From assembly GCF_036227325.1 (NCBI RefSeq), contig NZ_CP109467.1, positions 8,246,001 through 8,310,000 on the forward strand: a DNA stretch of 64,000 nt, read 5' to 3'. This DNA comes from Streptomyces sp. NBC_01465. Its GTDB lineage: Bacteria; Actinomycetota; Actinomycetes; Streptomycetales; Streptomycetaceae. The notes beneath the pieces were generated by a model. It did not search any database and had not been told where the DNA came from. It saw nothing but the letters and a program-made list of their open reading frames with translations. A program made the position numbers and the translations under genes. Positions 32,941 through 41,700 of this stretch are shown here, in pieces (position 1 is the stretch's first letter; the number at the start of each line of letters is the position of its first letter).

Positions 32941-33408
32941 CTACGGGACGACCGTGACAGGCCAGCGGCCCGCCTTGACGAGACGCACGGCCACGGATCC
33001 GATGATCCGGTGGCCGGCGGACTCCGACGCCCCGACGACCACGGCGTCCGCCTTGAGCTCGTCGGCGGCGGTGACCAGGCCGTTGTACGGATCGCCGCGG
33101 AAGGTGTGGAACTCCCACCGCACGTCGAAGATCCCCTTCACCCGGTCGAGGGCGCTGCGGATCTCCGCCACGAGCCCCTCCGCGATCTCCGAGGTCGTGT
33201 CCGCGACGGGGGCGCCCATCGCGGCCCCCGCGGAGAGCACCGGCTGTACGTAGACGATGGCCAGCAACGCGTTCTGCCGTCTGGCGAGGCCACCGGCGTA
33301 CGCCGCGGCGCGCATCGAGGATTCGGACCCGTCGATGCCGACGACGATCACCTTGGGGCCGTCCGTGCCGCGCTCGAACTGCTGCCGCTCATGCTGCTGA
33401 TCTGTCAC
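32941..33408 (-). CDS. Universal stress protein (UspA family)
   Basis: 155 residues, one Usp domain with the ATP-binding signature intact: VVGIDGSESSMRAA at the start, and VVGASESAGHRIIGSVA (the G-2x-G-9x-G-S/T pattern) near the C-terminus, so it is of the ATP-binding type that dimerises. The N-terminal 17 residues are hydrophilic and not part of the fold. Convergent with the CapA gene, three bases apart. Confidence 0.92.
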   Translation of the reverse strand: MTDQQHERQQFERGTDGPKVIVVGIDGSESSMRAAAYAGGLARRQNALLAIVYVQPVLSAGAAMGAPVADTTSEIAEGLVAEIRSALDRVKGIFDVRWEFHTFRGDPYNGLVTAADELKADAVVVGASESAGHRIIGSVAVRLVKAGRWPVTVVP

Positions 33409-33454
33409 GGCAGGAGGCTATCGGCTGATCGCGCATCCGTCCCCATCAGGTGTT

Positions 33455-33628
33455 CTATTCGTTTCCCTCACGCTGGGAAGCGACCACCAGGAACGCGTCC
33501 GCGTTCAGATCCATCACCACGGTCGCCTTGACCCCGGCACGGCGCTGCTCCGCCGCGAACTCCTCCGCGGGCCAGCTTCCGTGGGGACCACCGGCAGGGA
33601 ACTTCTCCAGCACTCGCCGCGACGCCAT
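33455..33628 (-). CDS. Small conserved protein, 57 residues
   Basis: From ATG 33628, which has GGAGGT nine bases upstream; a GTG nine bases earlier overlaps that ribosome site and is unlikely. The sequence shows a compact pattern [20 protein letters not shown], then a basic helix and [17 protein letters not shown] recall similar short proteins in other Streptomyces but know no function. No cysteine, no export signal. It may be a small alpha/beta protein acting as a dimer. Confidence 0.65.
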   Translation of the reverse strand: MASRRVLEKFPAGGPHGSWPAEEFAAEQRRAGVKATVVMDLNADAFLVVASQREGNE

Positions 33629-33740
33629 GACGACCACACCTCCACCAGTGCCTGCAACTCCGTACCACGCGCCTGCCCCGTCTGTGACGTTTCAAGCCCC
33701 CTGGTCAATACACGGTGCGTCGCGCCTTTATCGTGGGTGC

Positions 33741-34673
33741 ATGTCCACCGCCGCGCTGCGTATCGTCTCCCGCTCCTCTCCCATGGCCCTCGCCCAAGTG
33801 GAGCGCGTACGCGCCGAGTTGGCCGTACTTCACCCGGGACTGCGCACCGAGGTGGTCCCTGTCACCACTTCGGGCGACCGCTGGATGGGCGACCTGGCGA
33901 GACTGGGCGGGAAGGGTGCTTTCACCAAGGAGGTCGACGCCGCGCTGCTCGCGGGCGAGGCCGACCTCGCGGTGCACTGCGTCAAGGACATCCCCGCCGA
34001 CCGTCCCCTTCCGGCGGGCACCGTCTTCGCGGCGTTCCTCAAGCGCGACGACATCCGTGACGCGCTCATCGACCCCGAGGGCCGCACCCTCGGGGAACTT
34101 CCCGCCGGGACGAGGATCGGTACGTCGGCGGTCCGCCGCATCGCCCAACTCGCCTCGTCGCACCCGCACTTGGAGTGCGTGCCGATGCGCGGCAACGCCA
34201 ACCGGCGCCTGGAGAAGCTGGCGGCGGGCGACGCGGACGCGCTGCTCCTCGCGCAGTCCGGTCTCGAGCGGATCGGCCGTACGGACGTGATCTCCGAGAC
34301 CCTCTCCGTCGAGGCGATGTGCCCGCCGATCGGCGCCGGCATCCTCGCCCTGCAGTGCCGCGAGGACGACACGGACACGATCGACGCCGTGACCGGCCTG
34401 AACGACCCCACGTCGTGGAAGGAGGCCACCGCGGAACGTATGTTCCTCCATGTCCTCCAGGGGCACTGCAACAGCCCGATCGCGGGTTACGCACACGTCG
34501 AGGGCAGCGGCGAACTCTCCCTGCGCGCCCGGGTGTTCACCCCGGACGGCAAGACCGTCCTCAACGCCCACGAATGGGCGGGCCCCCTGGACCCGGCCAC
34601 CCTCGGCACCTCGGTGGCGGTGGCACTCCTCCGCCAGGGCGCCCGCGACCTGATCGACGGCATCGCGCACTGA
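33741..34673 (+). CDS. hemC: Hydroxymethylbilane synthase, divergent copy
   Basis: 310 residues, normal length. Porphobilinogen deaminase makes the linear tetrapyrrole precursor of heme, cobalamin and siroheme. Key residues are present: [12 protein letters not shown] (substrate Arg/Ser), catalytic Asp in [15 protein letters not shown] (two Arg), [11 protein letters not shown] and the dipyrromethane-binding Cys243 in [10 protein letters not shown]. Several motifs depart from the usual wording ([12 protein letters not shown] for VHSxKDxPT). The housekeeping hemC of Streptomyces normally lies with hemA and hemD, none of which is here, so this is probably a second, stand-alone copy. TATCGT six bases before the ATG suggests a leaderless mRNA. 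Confidence 0.85.
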   Translation: MSTAALRIVSRSSPMALAQVERVRAELAVLHPGLRTEVVPVTTSGDRWMGDLARLGGKGAFTKEVDAALLAGEADLAVHCVKDIPADRPLPAGTVFAAFLKRDDIRDALIDPEGRTLGELPAGTRIGTSAVRRIAQLASSHPHLECVPMRGNANRRLEKLAAGDADALLLAQSGLERIGRTDVISETLSVEAMCPPIGAGILALQCREDDTDTIDAVTGLNDPTSWKEATAERMFLHVLQGHCNSPIAGYAHVEGSGELSLRARVFTPDGKTVLNAHEWAGPLDPATLGTSVAVALLRQGARDLIDGIAH

Positions 34674-34682
34674 CCGGCGGCG

Positions 34683-35135
34683 TCAACGCTCCGAGAGGCG
34701 GCGGACGGACGCGAGCATGCGGCGCATCCCCAGGACGTGACCGCGTGTCCCGATGACGAGCCCCCGGTAGACGCCGCCGGCCAGACCGGGGAAGGCGGCC
34801 CGGGTCTCGGCGCGCAGGAGCGTCCTGCCCGGTCCTGCGGGTTCGAGACGGAAGGTCAGGGCGTACGTCGAGAAGCGGTGACGGCCCTCGAGGACCATCT
34901 CGCGGCCCGGCACCGCGCGGGTCACCCGGAACCCGGGAACCGTCGAGCTCTCGGCGAAGGGCCGCGGTCCGGACTTCGTGGTCTCGGATGCGCCGATCAG
35001 GCGGGCATAGCGGGCCATCGCGGATCCCGCGAAGGACCGGTCGAGCGTCTCGCCGACGCCGCGCCAGACGGCGTCGGCGTCCGCCGAGACGACGGCTGTG
35101 TGTTCGTCGACGTACGGCAGCGAAGCGGTCTGCAT
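34683..35135 (-). CDS. SRPBCC/DUF2867-like protein
   Basis: 150 residues from ATG 35135, with GGAGG five bases upstream. The fold looks like a START/SRPBCC-type cavity protein: HTAVVSADADAVWRGVGETL at the N-terminus, GFRVTRAVPGREMVLEGRHRFSTYALTFRL-type central strands and a final LVIGTRGHVLGMRRMLASVRR helix. Members bind or modify hydrophobic ligands; no ligand can be named. The frame is open to 35306 but that upstream part is intergenic in character. Convergent with hemC, nine bases apart. Confidence 0.7.
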   Translation of the reverse strand: MQTASLPYVDEHTAVVSADADAVWRGVGETLDRSFAGSAMARYARLIGASETTKSGPRPFAESSTVPGFRVTRAVPGREMVLEGRHRFSTYALTFRLEPAGPGRTLLRAETRAAFPGLAGGVYRGLVIGTRGHVLGMRRMLASVRRLSER

Positions 35136-35308
35136 GAGAGCCTCCGTGGTCCGGTGCGGTCCCGACACCATGGACGGTAGGCGACGCGGGCCTGCGGGCG
35201 CGCAGCGGGCCACTCGGCCGGGATTGGCTGTGCCGGTGGGGCCGGGGAGGCGGCAAGACTCGCCGGCGACCCCATCGGGACAGACCGGCACACCGGAAGG
35301 CTGCACCC

Positions 35309-36073
35309 TTGAAGATTGCTCTCATGGACGTCGGAATCGGCCTCCTCGCGGCAGCCGCCGCGGTACGCCGGCTGCGGCCCGACGCCGATCTTGTCCTCTC
35401 CTGCGACCCTGACGGGATGCCCTGGGGGCCGCGTACCCCCGGTGACGTCACGGTCCGCGCCCTCGCCGTGGCCGAAGCCGCTGTCGCGCACCGTCCCGAC
35501 GCACTGATCGTGGCGTGCAACACCGCCACCGTGCACGCTCTGCCCGCGCTGCGCGCCCGCCTTGAACCCGACGTGCCGGTCATCGGAACCGTCCCGGCGA
35601 TCAAGCCGGCGGCGGCGGGCGGCGGTCCCGTGGCCGTCTGGGCGACGCCGGCCACCACGGGCAGCCCGTATCTGCGCGAACTCATCCGGGAGTTCGCCGG
35701 CGGCGCGACGGTCACCGAGGTCCCGTGCCCCGGACTCTCGGACGCCGTCGAGGCCGCGGACGAGGAGGCTGTCGCCCGCATGGTGGACGCCGCGGCCGAG
35801 CGGACTCCCGGTGACGCCACGGCCGTTGTCCTCGGATGCACGCACTACGAACTCGTCGCGGAGCACATCCGCGCGGCCCTCCGGCGGCCGCACACGCCGC
35901 CTCCCACCCTGTACGGATCCGCCTCCGCGGTCGCCGCCCAGGCGCTGCGCCGGATCGGCGGGCGCCCCGACCCCGGAGCGCCCGCCGACGGCGCCCTGAC
36001 CGTTCTCCTCGGCGGACGAGAGGCTCCGCTTCCGGGGCGGGCACTGGCGTACGCCGAGGGCCGGCTGCTGTAG
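35309..36073 (+). CDS. Aspartate/glutamate racemase-family protein (MurI-like)
   Basis: 254 residues. Both catalytic cysteines of cofactor-independent racemases are in place: ACNTATVHALPALR and GCTHYELV. The N-terminus (IALMDVGIGLL) and the phosphate-like loop follow glutamate racemase, which makes D-glutamate for peptidoglycan. As Streptomyces should have a housekeeping murI near other wall genes, this may be a paralogue with another amino acid substrate. Start is TTG 35309, with GGAAGG eight bases upstream; the internal ATG would cut off the first strand. One base separates its stop from the convergent DUF4239 gene. Confidence 0.85.
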   Translation: MKIALMDVGIGLLAAAAAVRRLRPDADLVLSCDPDGMPWGPRTPGDVTVRALAVAEAAVAHRPDALIVACNTATVHALPALRARLEPDVPVIGTVPAIKPAAAGGGPVAVWATPATTGSPYLRELIREFAGGATVTEVPCPGLSDAVEAADEEAVARMVDAAAERTPGDATAVVLGCTHYELVAEHIRAALRRPHTPPPTLYGSASAVAAQALRRIGGRPDPGAPADGALTVLLGGREAPLPGRALAYAEGRLL

Positions 36074-36074
36074 G

Positions 36075-36842
36075 TCAGCCGGTCCCGACCCCCGGGAAAA
36101 GGTCGAGGAACGGCGCGGCTGTGGCTGCGATGCCGCGGCCGAAGGGGGAGTCGAAGTCCCAGATGAGGAAGAGCAGGAAGGCGATCAGCGCGGAGAACAG
36201 GCCCGCCAGGAGGAGTTCACTGGGGGAGCGGCGGATCTGGAGCGTGAAGATCAGCCCGACCGTGACCAGGGCTCCGGTGATCAGGCCGAACCAGACCACC
36301 CCCGGCATCGTGGCGCCCGCGCTCTGACCGCGCGCCCCGCGGGCGTCGTCGGCGGCCGCGACCTGGTCGACCAGCGGCTGGTACGCCTGGCCCTCGTGGT
36401 CGGTCTTCGGCTGGTAGTCGGTGACGTCGCGGCGCACCTGGGTGAGTAGCCCGGTCCCCTTGTCGGTGAGCTCGCCGTGCTCGGCCATGTGCTTCCACTC
36501 GGTGTCGATCACATAGGAGACATAGGCGTTGACGTCGGTACGGATCCGGCCGCGCACCTCGGCCGGGTAGACCTCCGAGCGGACGTCGACCTCGTGCAGG
36601 GCCTGGGCCTCCTGGCGTACGGACTCCTGGGCCGCGCTGCGCGCCTCCCAGACGCCGGCGATGGCCAGTCCCAGGACGATCGCGTAGACCACGCCGATCA
36701 TCATCGTCATGTACTCGATGACGTCCGGGGTTTCGGTGGGGTCGTCGTCATCGCCGATTCTGCGGTTGTTGATGAGGGTGATCGTCAGCACGACGGCACA
36801 GGCGGCAGCCATCGCGATGGAGAGAACGAGCCATTCCGACAT
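36075..36842 (-). CDS. DUF4239 membrane protein (bestrophin-like domain)
   Basis: 255 residues. Two N-terminal membrane helices (about 5-24 and 45-65), a soluble helical middle (about 70-180, with ESVRQEAQALHEVD and TDVNAYVSYVIDTEW), and two C-terminal helices (about 185-230), giving both ends in the same compartment. This matches DUF4239, annotated as bestrophin-like and possibly an ion channel. It follows the proline-rich surface protein gene by 17 bases and is probably co-transcribed with it. Confidence 0.8.
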   Translation of the reverse strand: MSEWLVLSIAMAAACAVVLTITLINNRRIGDDDDPTETPDVIEYMTMMIGVVYAIVLGLAIAGVWEARSAAQESVRQEAQALHEVDVRSEVYPAEVRGRIRTDVNAYVSYVIDTEWKHMAEHGELTDKGTGLLTQVRRDVTDYQPKTDHEGQAYQPLVDQVAAADDARGARGQSAGATMPGVVWFGLITGALVTVGLIFTLQIRRSPSELLLAGLFSALIAFLLFLIWDFDSPFGRGIAATAAPFLDLFPGVGTG

Positions 36843-36859
36843 GGGACATCTCCGTCAGG

Positions 36860-37360
36860 TCAACGGGAGGAACGGGGGCGCAGGACGGCGACCGCGAAGA
36901 CCGCGGGAGCCGTGACGAGCAGGGTCAACGAGACGAGTGAGGGGCTGGTCGAAGCCTTTTTGCGCGGAGGCTTGCGGTACGTGGGGATCTCGACGGGCCG
37001 CGGCGGGGGCGGCTTCGGGCGGACCGTGGGAGTCGGCGACGGCTTCGGCGGCTCCGGTACGGGCGGAGGCGGCGGCGGCGGAGGCGGTGGTGGAGGAGGC
37101 GGCGGGGGCGGTGGCGCGTGGCGGACCGGAGGCGGTTTCCGTACGGGCGGCCGGTGTTCCGCCTTGCAGCTCGACGACCCGGACACCGCGATCGCCGTAC
37201 CCGAAGCCGCCTCGCCGTTCTGCGACACGGAGGCGAAGGAGCAGTTGTCCGCCGCGGCGGGCAGCGGGGTGAGAAGCAGACACGTGAAGGCTGCCGCGGC
37301 GAGCAGCCGCCCGATGAGCGGGATGAGGGTCAGCTGCGATCGGTACACGACGAGCAGCAT
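36860..37360 (-). CDS. Secreted proline-rich protein with C-terminal membrane anchor
   Basis: 166 residues. Signal peptide (hydrophobic helix ending near LPAAAD), a short globular part with two cysteines (Cys40 and Cys65, possibly one disulfide), then a proline-rich stalk including 18 consecutive prolines, a basic KPPRKKAST segment, and a C-terminal hydrophobic helix followed by Arg residues. The layout is that of a protein exported through the membrane and held there with a rigid stalk crossing the wall. The domain is unknown. Distinct proline codons (CCG, CCT, CCA, CCC) are mixed in the stalk, so it is not a simple slipped triplet. Confidence 0.75.
   Translation of the reverse strand: MLLVVYRSQLTLIPLIGRLLAAAAFTCLLLTPLPAAADNCSFASVSQNGEAASGTAIAVSGSSSCKAEHRPPVRKPPPVRHAPPPPPPPPPPPPPPPPPPVPEPPKPSPTPTVRPKPPPPRPVEIPTYRKPPRKKASTSPSLVSLTLLVTAPAVFAVAVLRPRSSR
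37061..37114. repeat. Proline-codon tract (low-complexity GGN repeat on the plus strand)
   Basis: 54 bases encode 18 successive prolines on the minus strand. Ten are CCG, four CCT and the rest CCA or CCC. Such a tract needs EF-P for translation and is prone to length variation. Confidence 0.85.
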
Positions 37361-37446
37361 GAGCTGAAGTGGAGGGAAACACTCCGGGGTTGACCCGGAT
37401 TCCCCCGGAAGGTGGGAGAACTGCGGCTTTGCGTTTGAGACCGGAG

Positions 37447-37491
37447 GTGTTCAACAGGGGCCCGAAAAAATTCTGGGCGCGCATTGAACAC
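37447..37491. promoter_or_regulatory. Nested inverted repeat upstream of the SCO0930-type lipoprotein
   Basis: GTGTTCAA (37447-37454) and TTGAACAC (37484-37491) are perfect 8-bp arms 29 bp apart; inside, CCCGAAAAAATTCTGGG is a near-palindrome around an A/T-rich centre unusual for this DNA. It lies 83 bp before the lipoprotein ATG. Probable operator or structured promoter region; the binding protein is unknown. Confidence 0.45.
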
Positions 37492-37573
37492 GAGCGGCAC
37501 CGCGGACCGTACCTAGGGCCATGAACGGCGCACCCCTCGCGCCGCAACCCACAAACGGACAGCTGGAGTTCAC

Positions 37574-38515
37574 ATGAATACCTGGCGGAACGCCTCGCTC
37601 GCGGTGACGGCGGTCGCAGTGCTGGCGCTGACGACGGCGTGCGGTCAGGGCAACGGCGCCTCGACGGCGAACGGGCAGGCCGTGGGCAATGCGAGCCCCG
37701 CGGCGCAGGCCGGCGACGGCGCATACGGTGCGGGGGACGGGTACGGCTCGGACGCGACGGCAGGGAATGCGAAACCCGCCGGACAACTCGCGGTCTGGGA
37801 CAGCAAGAAACTGGGCAAGGTCGTCACCGACAGCGCCGGATTCACTCTCTACCGTTTCGACAAGGACACCGCGAGTCCGCCGAAATCGAATTGCGACGGT
37901 GATTGCGCGAAGGTGTGGCCACCTGTTCCCGCGGGCAGTGTCACCGCCGCGGCCGGAACCGATGCGTCGGTGATCGGCGAGGTCGTCAGGACGGACGGCA
38001 GCAAGCAGCTCACTCTGGGCGGCTGGCCCATGTACCGCTTCGCCAAGGACACCAAGCCGGGCGACGCCAACGGGCAGGGTGTGGGCGGTACTTGGTTCGC
38101 CTCGGCGCCCGACGGCAAGAAGGCGGCGGCCGCGCCCGCAGCCGTCGCCGCGCTGCCCGGCCTCTCCGTCCGCAAGGACCCGAAGCTCGGCGACATCGTC
38201 GTGGACCGGCGCGGAATGACGGTGTACCGCTTCAAGAAGGATTCCGCCTGGCCGATGAAGTCCGCCTGCACCGGCGCATGCCTCGACAAGTGGCCGGTAG
38301 TCGCCCCCGTGGCGAAGAGCGACACCGCCGGCATCATCAAAAAGGGATTTGTCACCTTCAACCGGCCCGACGGACTCAAGCAGCAGTCCCTCAACTGCTG
38401 GCCGACCTACACCTTCTCCGGCGACACCAAGCCCGGCGACACCAATGGGCAGGGCATCGGCGGCACCTGGTACGCGATCTCGCCCGATGCCAAGCTGATC
38501 GGCGCCTCCAAGTAG
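37574..38515 (+). CDS. SCO0930-family lipoprotein with secreted repeats
   Basis: 313 residues. Signal peptide with lipobox LTTAC (Cys at about residue 24), a low-complexity Gly/Ala linker, then four copies of the 'secreted repeat' (Lipoprotein_15) module in two pairs. Each pair shows an opening DSAGFTLYRF- or DRRGMTVYRF-type strand, a Cys-x3-Cys motif followed by Trp-Pro (CDGDCAKVWP; CTGACLDKWP), then a W-P-x-Y-x-F strand and GDxNGQGxGGTW. The function is not established; an oxidoreductase-like or heme-binding role has been suggested for relatives. The ATG has GGAG five bases upstream; a strong terminator follows. Confidence 0.88.
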   Translation: MNTWRNASLAVTAVAVLALTTACGQGNGASTANGQAVGNASPAAQAGDGAYGAGDGYGSDATAGNAKPAGQLAVWDSKKLGKVVTDSAGFTLYRFDKDTASPPKSNCDGDCAKVWPPVPAGSVTAAAGTDASVIGEVVRTDGSKQLTLGGWPMYRFAKDTKPGDANGQGVGGTWFASAPDGKKAAAAPAAVAALPGLSVRKDPKLGDIVVDRRGMTVYRFKKDSAWPMKSACTGACLDKWPVVAPVAKSDTAGIIKKGFVTFNRPDGLKQQSLNCWPTYTFSGDTKPGDTNGQGIGGTWYAISPDAKLIGASK

Positions 38516-38532
38516 TCTTCCCCCACGGACTT

Positions 38533-38572
38533 CCGGCCCGTCGCCGCACCCCCCGTTGCGGCGACGGGCCGG
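38533..38572. terminator. Terminator after the SCO0930-type lipoprotein
   Basis: CCGGCCCGTCGCCGCA and its exact complement form a 16-bp stem with an eight-base loop, 17 bases after the lipoprotein stop. It separates the lipoprotein from the methyltransferase/GGDEF unit. Confidence 0.85.
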
Positions 38573-38716
38573 TCGCACATGCCGGAGGCGTGTGACCAAT
38601 AACGGACCGCCAATTTCCGTTTTTGCTCGCTCTCCTGCCGGAGGGTCAGTAGCCTCGGCTCGAACACTGGCCATGGACATGGCCGTGACCGTCGTGGCGA
38701 CTTGTTGGAGACATTG

Positions 38717-39529
38717 ATGGAGCGTCCTGCCTGGGCCCCGCAGGGCATCGACATATCGGTGCCGAGCGTGTCGCGGATCTACGACTACTACTTGGGCGGA
38801 TCGCACAATTTCGAGGTGGACAGGGAAGCCGCCCGCAAGGCCATGGAGTTCGTGCCCGGGCTGCCCAAGGTCATGCAGGCGAATCGTGCCTTCATGCGCC
38901 GGGCTGTACGTTTCGCCGCCGACGAGGGCGTCTCCCAGTTCCTCGACATCGGCTCCGGCATCCCCACGTTCGGCAATGTCCACGAGGTCGCCCAGGCCGC
39001 GGACCCCGAGTCCCGCGTCGTGTACGTCGACCACGACCCGGTGGCGGTCGCCCACAGCCAGGCCGTACTCGAAGGCAACGACCGGGCCCGGATCGTCGCC
39101 GCCGATCTGCGCAAGCCCCAGGAGATCCTGGACAGCCCCGAGGTCGCCGAACTCCTCGACCTGGACCGCCCGGTGGCCCTGCTCCTGGTCTCCGTGCTCC
39201 ACTTCATCGAGGAGAGCGACGACCCGTACAGCGCGGTGGCCCACCTGCGCGACGCTCTCGCGCCCGGCAGCCTCCTCATCCTCTGCCACGCCTCGTACGA
39301 GACCATTCCGGTCCCGCAGGAGCAGGCCGGCGGTGCGGTCGACCTCTACAACAACATCCGCAACCCGCTGGTGATGCGCACCCACGAGGAGATCGGAGGG
39401 TTCTTCGACGGCTTCGACCTCGTGGAGCCCGGACTCGTCACCATGCCGGACTGGCGTCCGGAGGCGCCGGTCGACCAGGAAGACCCATTCGCCTTCGCGG
39501 GCTTCGCAGGAGTGGGACGCAAGGCGTGA
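38717..39529 (+). CDS. DUF574-family SAM-dependent methyltransferase
   Basis: 270 residues from ATG 38717 (GGAG six bases upstream); TTG codons slightly upstream overlap that site. Typical of the Methyltransf_19 family abundant in Streptomyces: SVSRIYDYYLGGSHNFEVDREAA at the N-terminus, the SAM-binding loop FLDIGSGIPT, VYVDHDPVAV, and ALLLVSVLHF. Substrates are mostly unknown, some members act in secondary metabolism. The stop overlaps the start of the cyclic di-GMP gene (GTGA), so the methyltransferase is translated together with a signalling enzyme. Confidence 0.9.
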   Translation: MERPAWAPQGIDISVPSVSRIYDYYLGGSHNFEVDREAARKAMEFVPGLPKVMQANRAFMRRAVRFAADEGVSQFLDIGSGIPTFGNVHEVAQAADPESRVVYVDHDPVAVAHSQAVLEGNDRARIVAADLRKPQEILDSPEVAELLDLDRPVALLLVSVLHFIEESDDPYSAVAHLRDALAPGSLLILCHASYETIPVPQEQAGGAVDLYNNIRNPLVMRTHEEIGGFFDGFDLVEPGLVTMPDWRPEAPVDQEDPFAFAGFAGVGRKA

Positions 39530-41700
39530 GCGTACCCCCGCAGGCGTCCGGCCCCCCGACCGGACAGGACTGCAGCGCAGACAGAATCGGGCGGTTCGCA
39601 ACGATCTGGAGCCGGGCCATCTTCCCGGCGACGGCGACCTCCCTCACCCGGGCGGAGTTCGAGCAGCATCTGCTGCCGCTCGCCCACCGGTTGAGCGAGG
39701 CCCTGCACGCCCTGCCCTTCGACGCGGCGCCCGCGCAGCGGATCGGCGCCGATCTGGTGGCGCTGCACTGCACGGACCCGGACGCACTCAGCCGCACCCT
39801 CGGCGTCGTGGACTCCTATCTGGTGCTGTACTGCGCCGCGGGTGACGAACTCACCCCGGAGGAGGCGCGCGCCCACTGCTCCCGCCTCCAGCACGCACTG
39901 GCCGCCGGGTTCTCCCAGGCGCTGCGCGAGCGCACCCTCGCCGAACAGGAGGCCATCGCACGCTCCGCGCTCTCCGCGCGCAGCGCCGCCGAACAGGCGC
40001 TCCACGCCACCGAGGCACGCTTCCGGGCGGTCTTCGAGGGCGCGGCCATCGGCATAGGCATCGCCGACCTCGACGGCAACGTCCTGGAGCTCAACGACAC
40101 CCTCCAGCGGATGTTCGGCGGGTTCGGCCAGAGCCTGCGCAGCCGCAACGTGAGCGAGTGGGTCCACCCCGAGGACGCGCCCCATGTCTGGGGCCTGTAC
40201 GGGGAGTTGGTGCGGGGCGAGCGCGACCACTACCGGGTCGAGAAGCCGTACTACCGCAGTGACGGCACCGTCCTGTGGACCAACCTCACCGTCTCCCTGC
40301 TCCGTGACCCCGAAGGCGTGCCGCAGTACCAGCTGGCGCTCATGGAGGACACCACCGAGCGCAGGCTGCTCAATCTGCGGCTCCGCTACGAGGCGACGCA
40401 CGACGCGCTCACCGGGCTGCCCAACCGCACCCTGTTCTTCGAGCGGCTCGACAAGGTCCTGGCCACCGGCGACGGCATGCGCTTCGGCCTCTGCTATCTG
40501 GACCTCGACGGCTTCAAATCCATCAACGACAGCCTCGGCCACTCGGCCGGCGACCGGCTGCTCGTCGAGATCGCCGACCGGCTGCAGAGCTGCGCCACCG
40601 CACCCGGCGAGATGGTCGCCCGCCTCGGCGGCGACGAGTTCGTCGCCCTCACCACCGGGCGCGACACCGAGCGCGAGGTCGGCGAACTCGCCTCCCGCAT
40701 CCTCTCGGTGCTCTCGAGCCCGATCCGCCTGGACGGCCGTGAGTTGACCGTCCGCGGCTCGATCGGCATCGTCGAGGGCCCGACAGGGGAGCGCACCGCC
40801 GCCGAGGTGCTGCGCAGCGCGGACATCACGATGTACCGGGCCAAGGCGGCCGGCGGCAACCGCTACGAGATCGCCGACGCCGAGGCCGACGCCCGTGCCA
40901 TCACCCGCCACGGGCTGACCATGGCGCTGCCGGCCGCCCTGGAGCGCGGCGAGTTCTTCATCGAGTACCAGCCGCTCGTGCACCTCGGCGACGGCAGCGT
41001 GCACGGGGCGGAGGCGCTGGTGCGCTGGTCGCACCCGCAGCACGGTGTGCTCGGCCCCGACCGCTTCATCCCGCTCGCCGAGCACACCGGGCTGATCGTG
41101 CCGCTCGGCCGCTGGGTCCTGGAGGAGTCCGTACGGCAGGCGAGGTTCTGGGAGCAGCAGCACCCCGCGCACACCGACGGCGGGCCGCTGCGGATCAACG
41201 TGAACCTCTCACCCACCCAGCTCCACCACCCCGGTCTTGTCGCCGACACGGTGGCGGTCCTGGAGCGGTCGGGGCTCTCGCCCGGCGCGCTCTGCCTGGA
41301 GGTCACCGAGTCCGCGCTGATCGGCGCGGACGACGACCTGCTGAAGCCGTTGCGGCAGCTCGCCGAGATGGGCATCGACATCGCACTCGACGACTTCGGC
41401 ACCGGCTACTCGAACCTCGCCAACCTGCGCAGACTCCCCGTCAGCGTTCTCAAGCTCGACCGCTCCTTCACCCAGGGCATGCAGCAGCATCCGGCCGACC
41501 CCGTCGACCTGAAGATCGTCGAGGGGATCGTCTCGCTGGCGCACAGCCTGGAACTGGCCGTGACCGTCGAGGGCGTGGAGACCGGCGCGCAGGCCGACCA
41601 GCTGCGGGAGCTGGGCTGCGACACCGCACAGGGCTGGTACTACGCCAGGCCGGGCGCCCCCGACCGGATTCACAGCCTGCTGCTGGCCGACGCCGTGTGA
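39526..41700 (+). CDS. rmdA: PAS-GGDEF-EAL cyclic di-GMP enzyme (RmdA-like)
   Basis: 724 residues, cytosolic. An N-terminal helical region of about 150 residues is followed by a PAS domain (about 165-285), a GGDEF domain with intact GGDEF at 368-372, and an EAL domain with EAL at 496-498 and DDFGTGYSNL downstream. Both the cyclase and phosphodiesterase motifs look functional, so the protein can in principle make and degrade c-di-GMP. Domain order, size and an SCO0930-type lipoprotein two genes upstream match RmdA (SCO0928) of S. coelicolor, which influences development; this identity rests on memory. Starts at GTG 39526, four bases inside the methyltransferase gene; its end overlaps the convergent lysR gene by 31 bases. 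Confidence 0.87.
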   Translation: MSVPPQASGPPTGQDCSADRIGRFATIWSRAIFPATATSLTRAEFEQHLLPLAHRLSEALHALPFDAAPAQRIGADLVALHCTDPDALSRTLGVVDSYLVLYCAAGDELTPEEARAHCSRLQHALAAGFSQALRERTLAEQEAIARSALSARSAAEQALHATEARFRAVFEGAAIGIGIADLDGNVLELNDTLQRMFGGFGQSLRSRNVSEWVHPEDAPHVWGLYGELVRGERDHYRVEKPYYRSDGTVLWTNLTVSLLRDPEGVPQYQLALMEDTTERRLLNLRLRYEATHDALTGLPNRTLFFERLDKVLATGDGMRFGLCYLDLDGFKSINDSLGHSAGDRLLVEIADRLQSCATAPGEMVARLGGDEFVALTTGRDTEREVGELASRILSVLSSPIRLDGRELTVRGSIGIVEGPTGERTAAEVLRSADITMYRAKAAGGNRYEIADAEADARAITRHGLTMALPAALERGEFFIEYQPLVHLGDGSVHGAEALVRWSHPQHGVLGPDRFIPLAEHTGLIVPLGRWVLEESVRQARFWEQQHPAHTDGGPLRINVNLSPTQLHHPGLVADTVAVLERSGLSPGALCLEVTESALIGADDDLLKPLRQLAEMGIDIALDDFGTGYSNLANLRRLPVSVLKLDRSFTQGMQQHPADPVDLKIVEGIVSLAHSLELAVTVEGVETGAQADQLRELGCDTAQGWYYARPGAPDRIHSLLLADAV

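Noticed and set aside
37061..37114. Glycine-rich plus-strand frame with long GGN runs
   Set aside because: It is the reverse complement of the polyproline stalk; the minus-strand protein has a signal peptide and a C-terminal anchor, which the plus-strand frame lacks.
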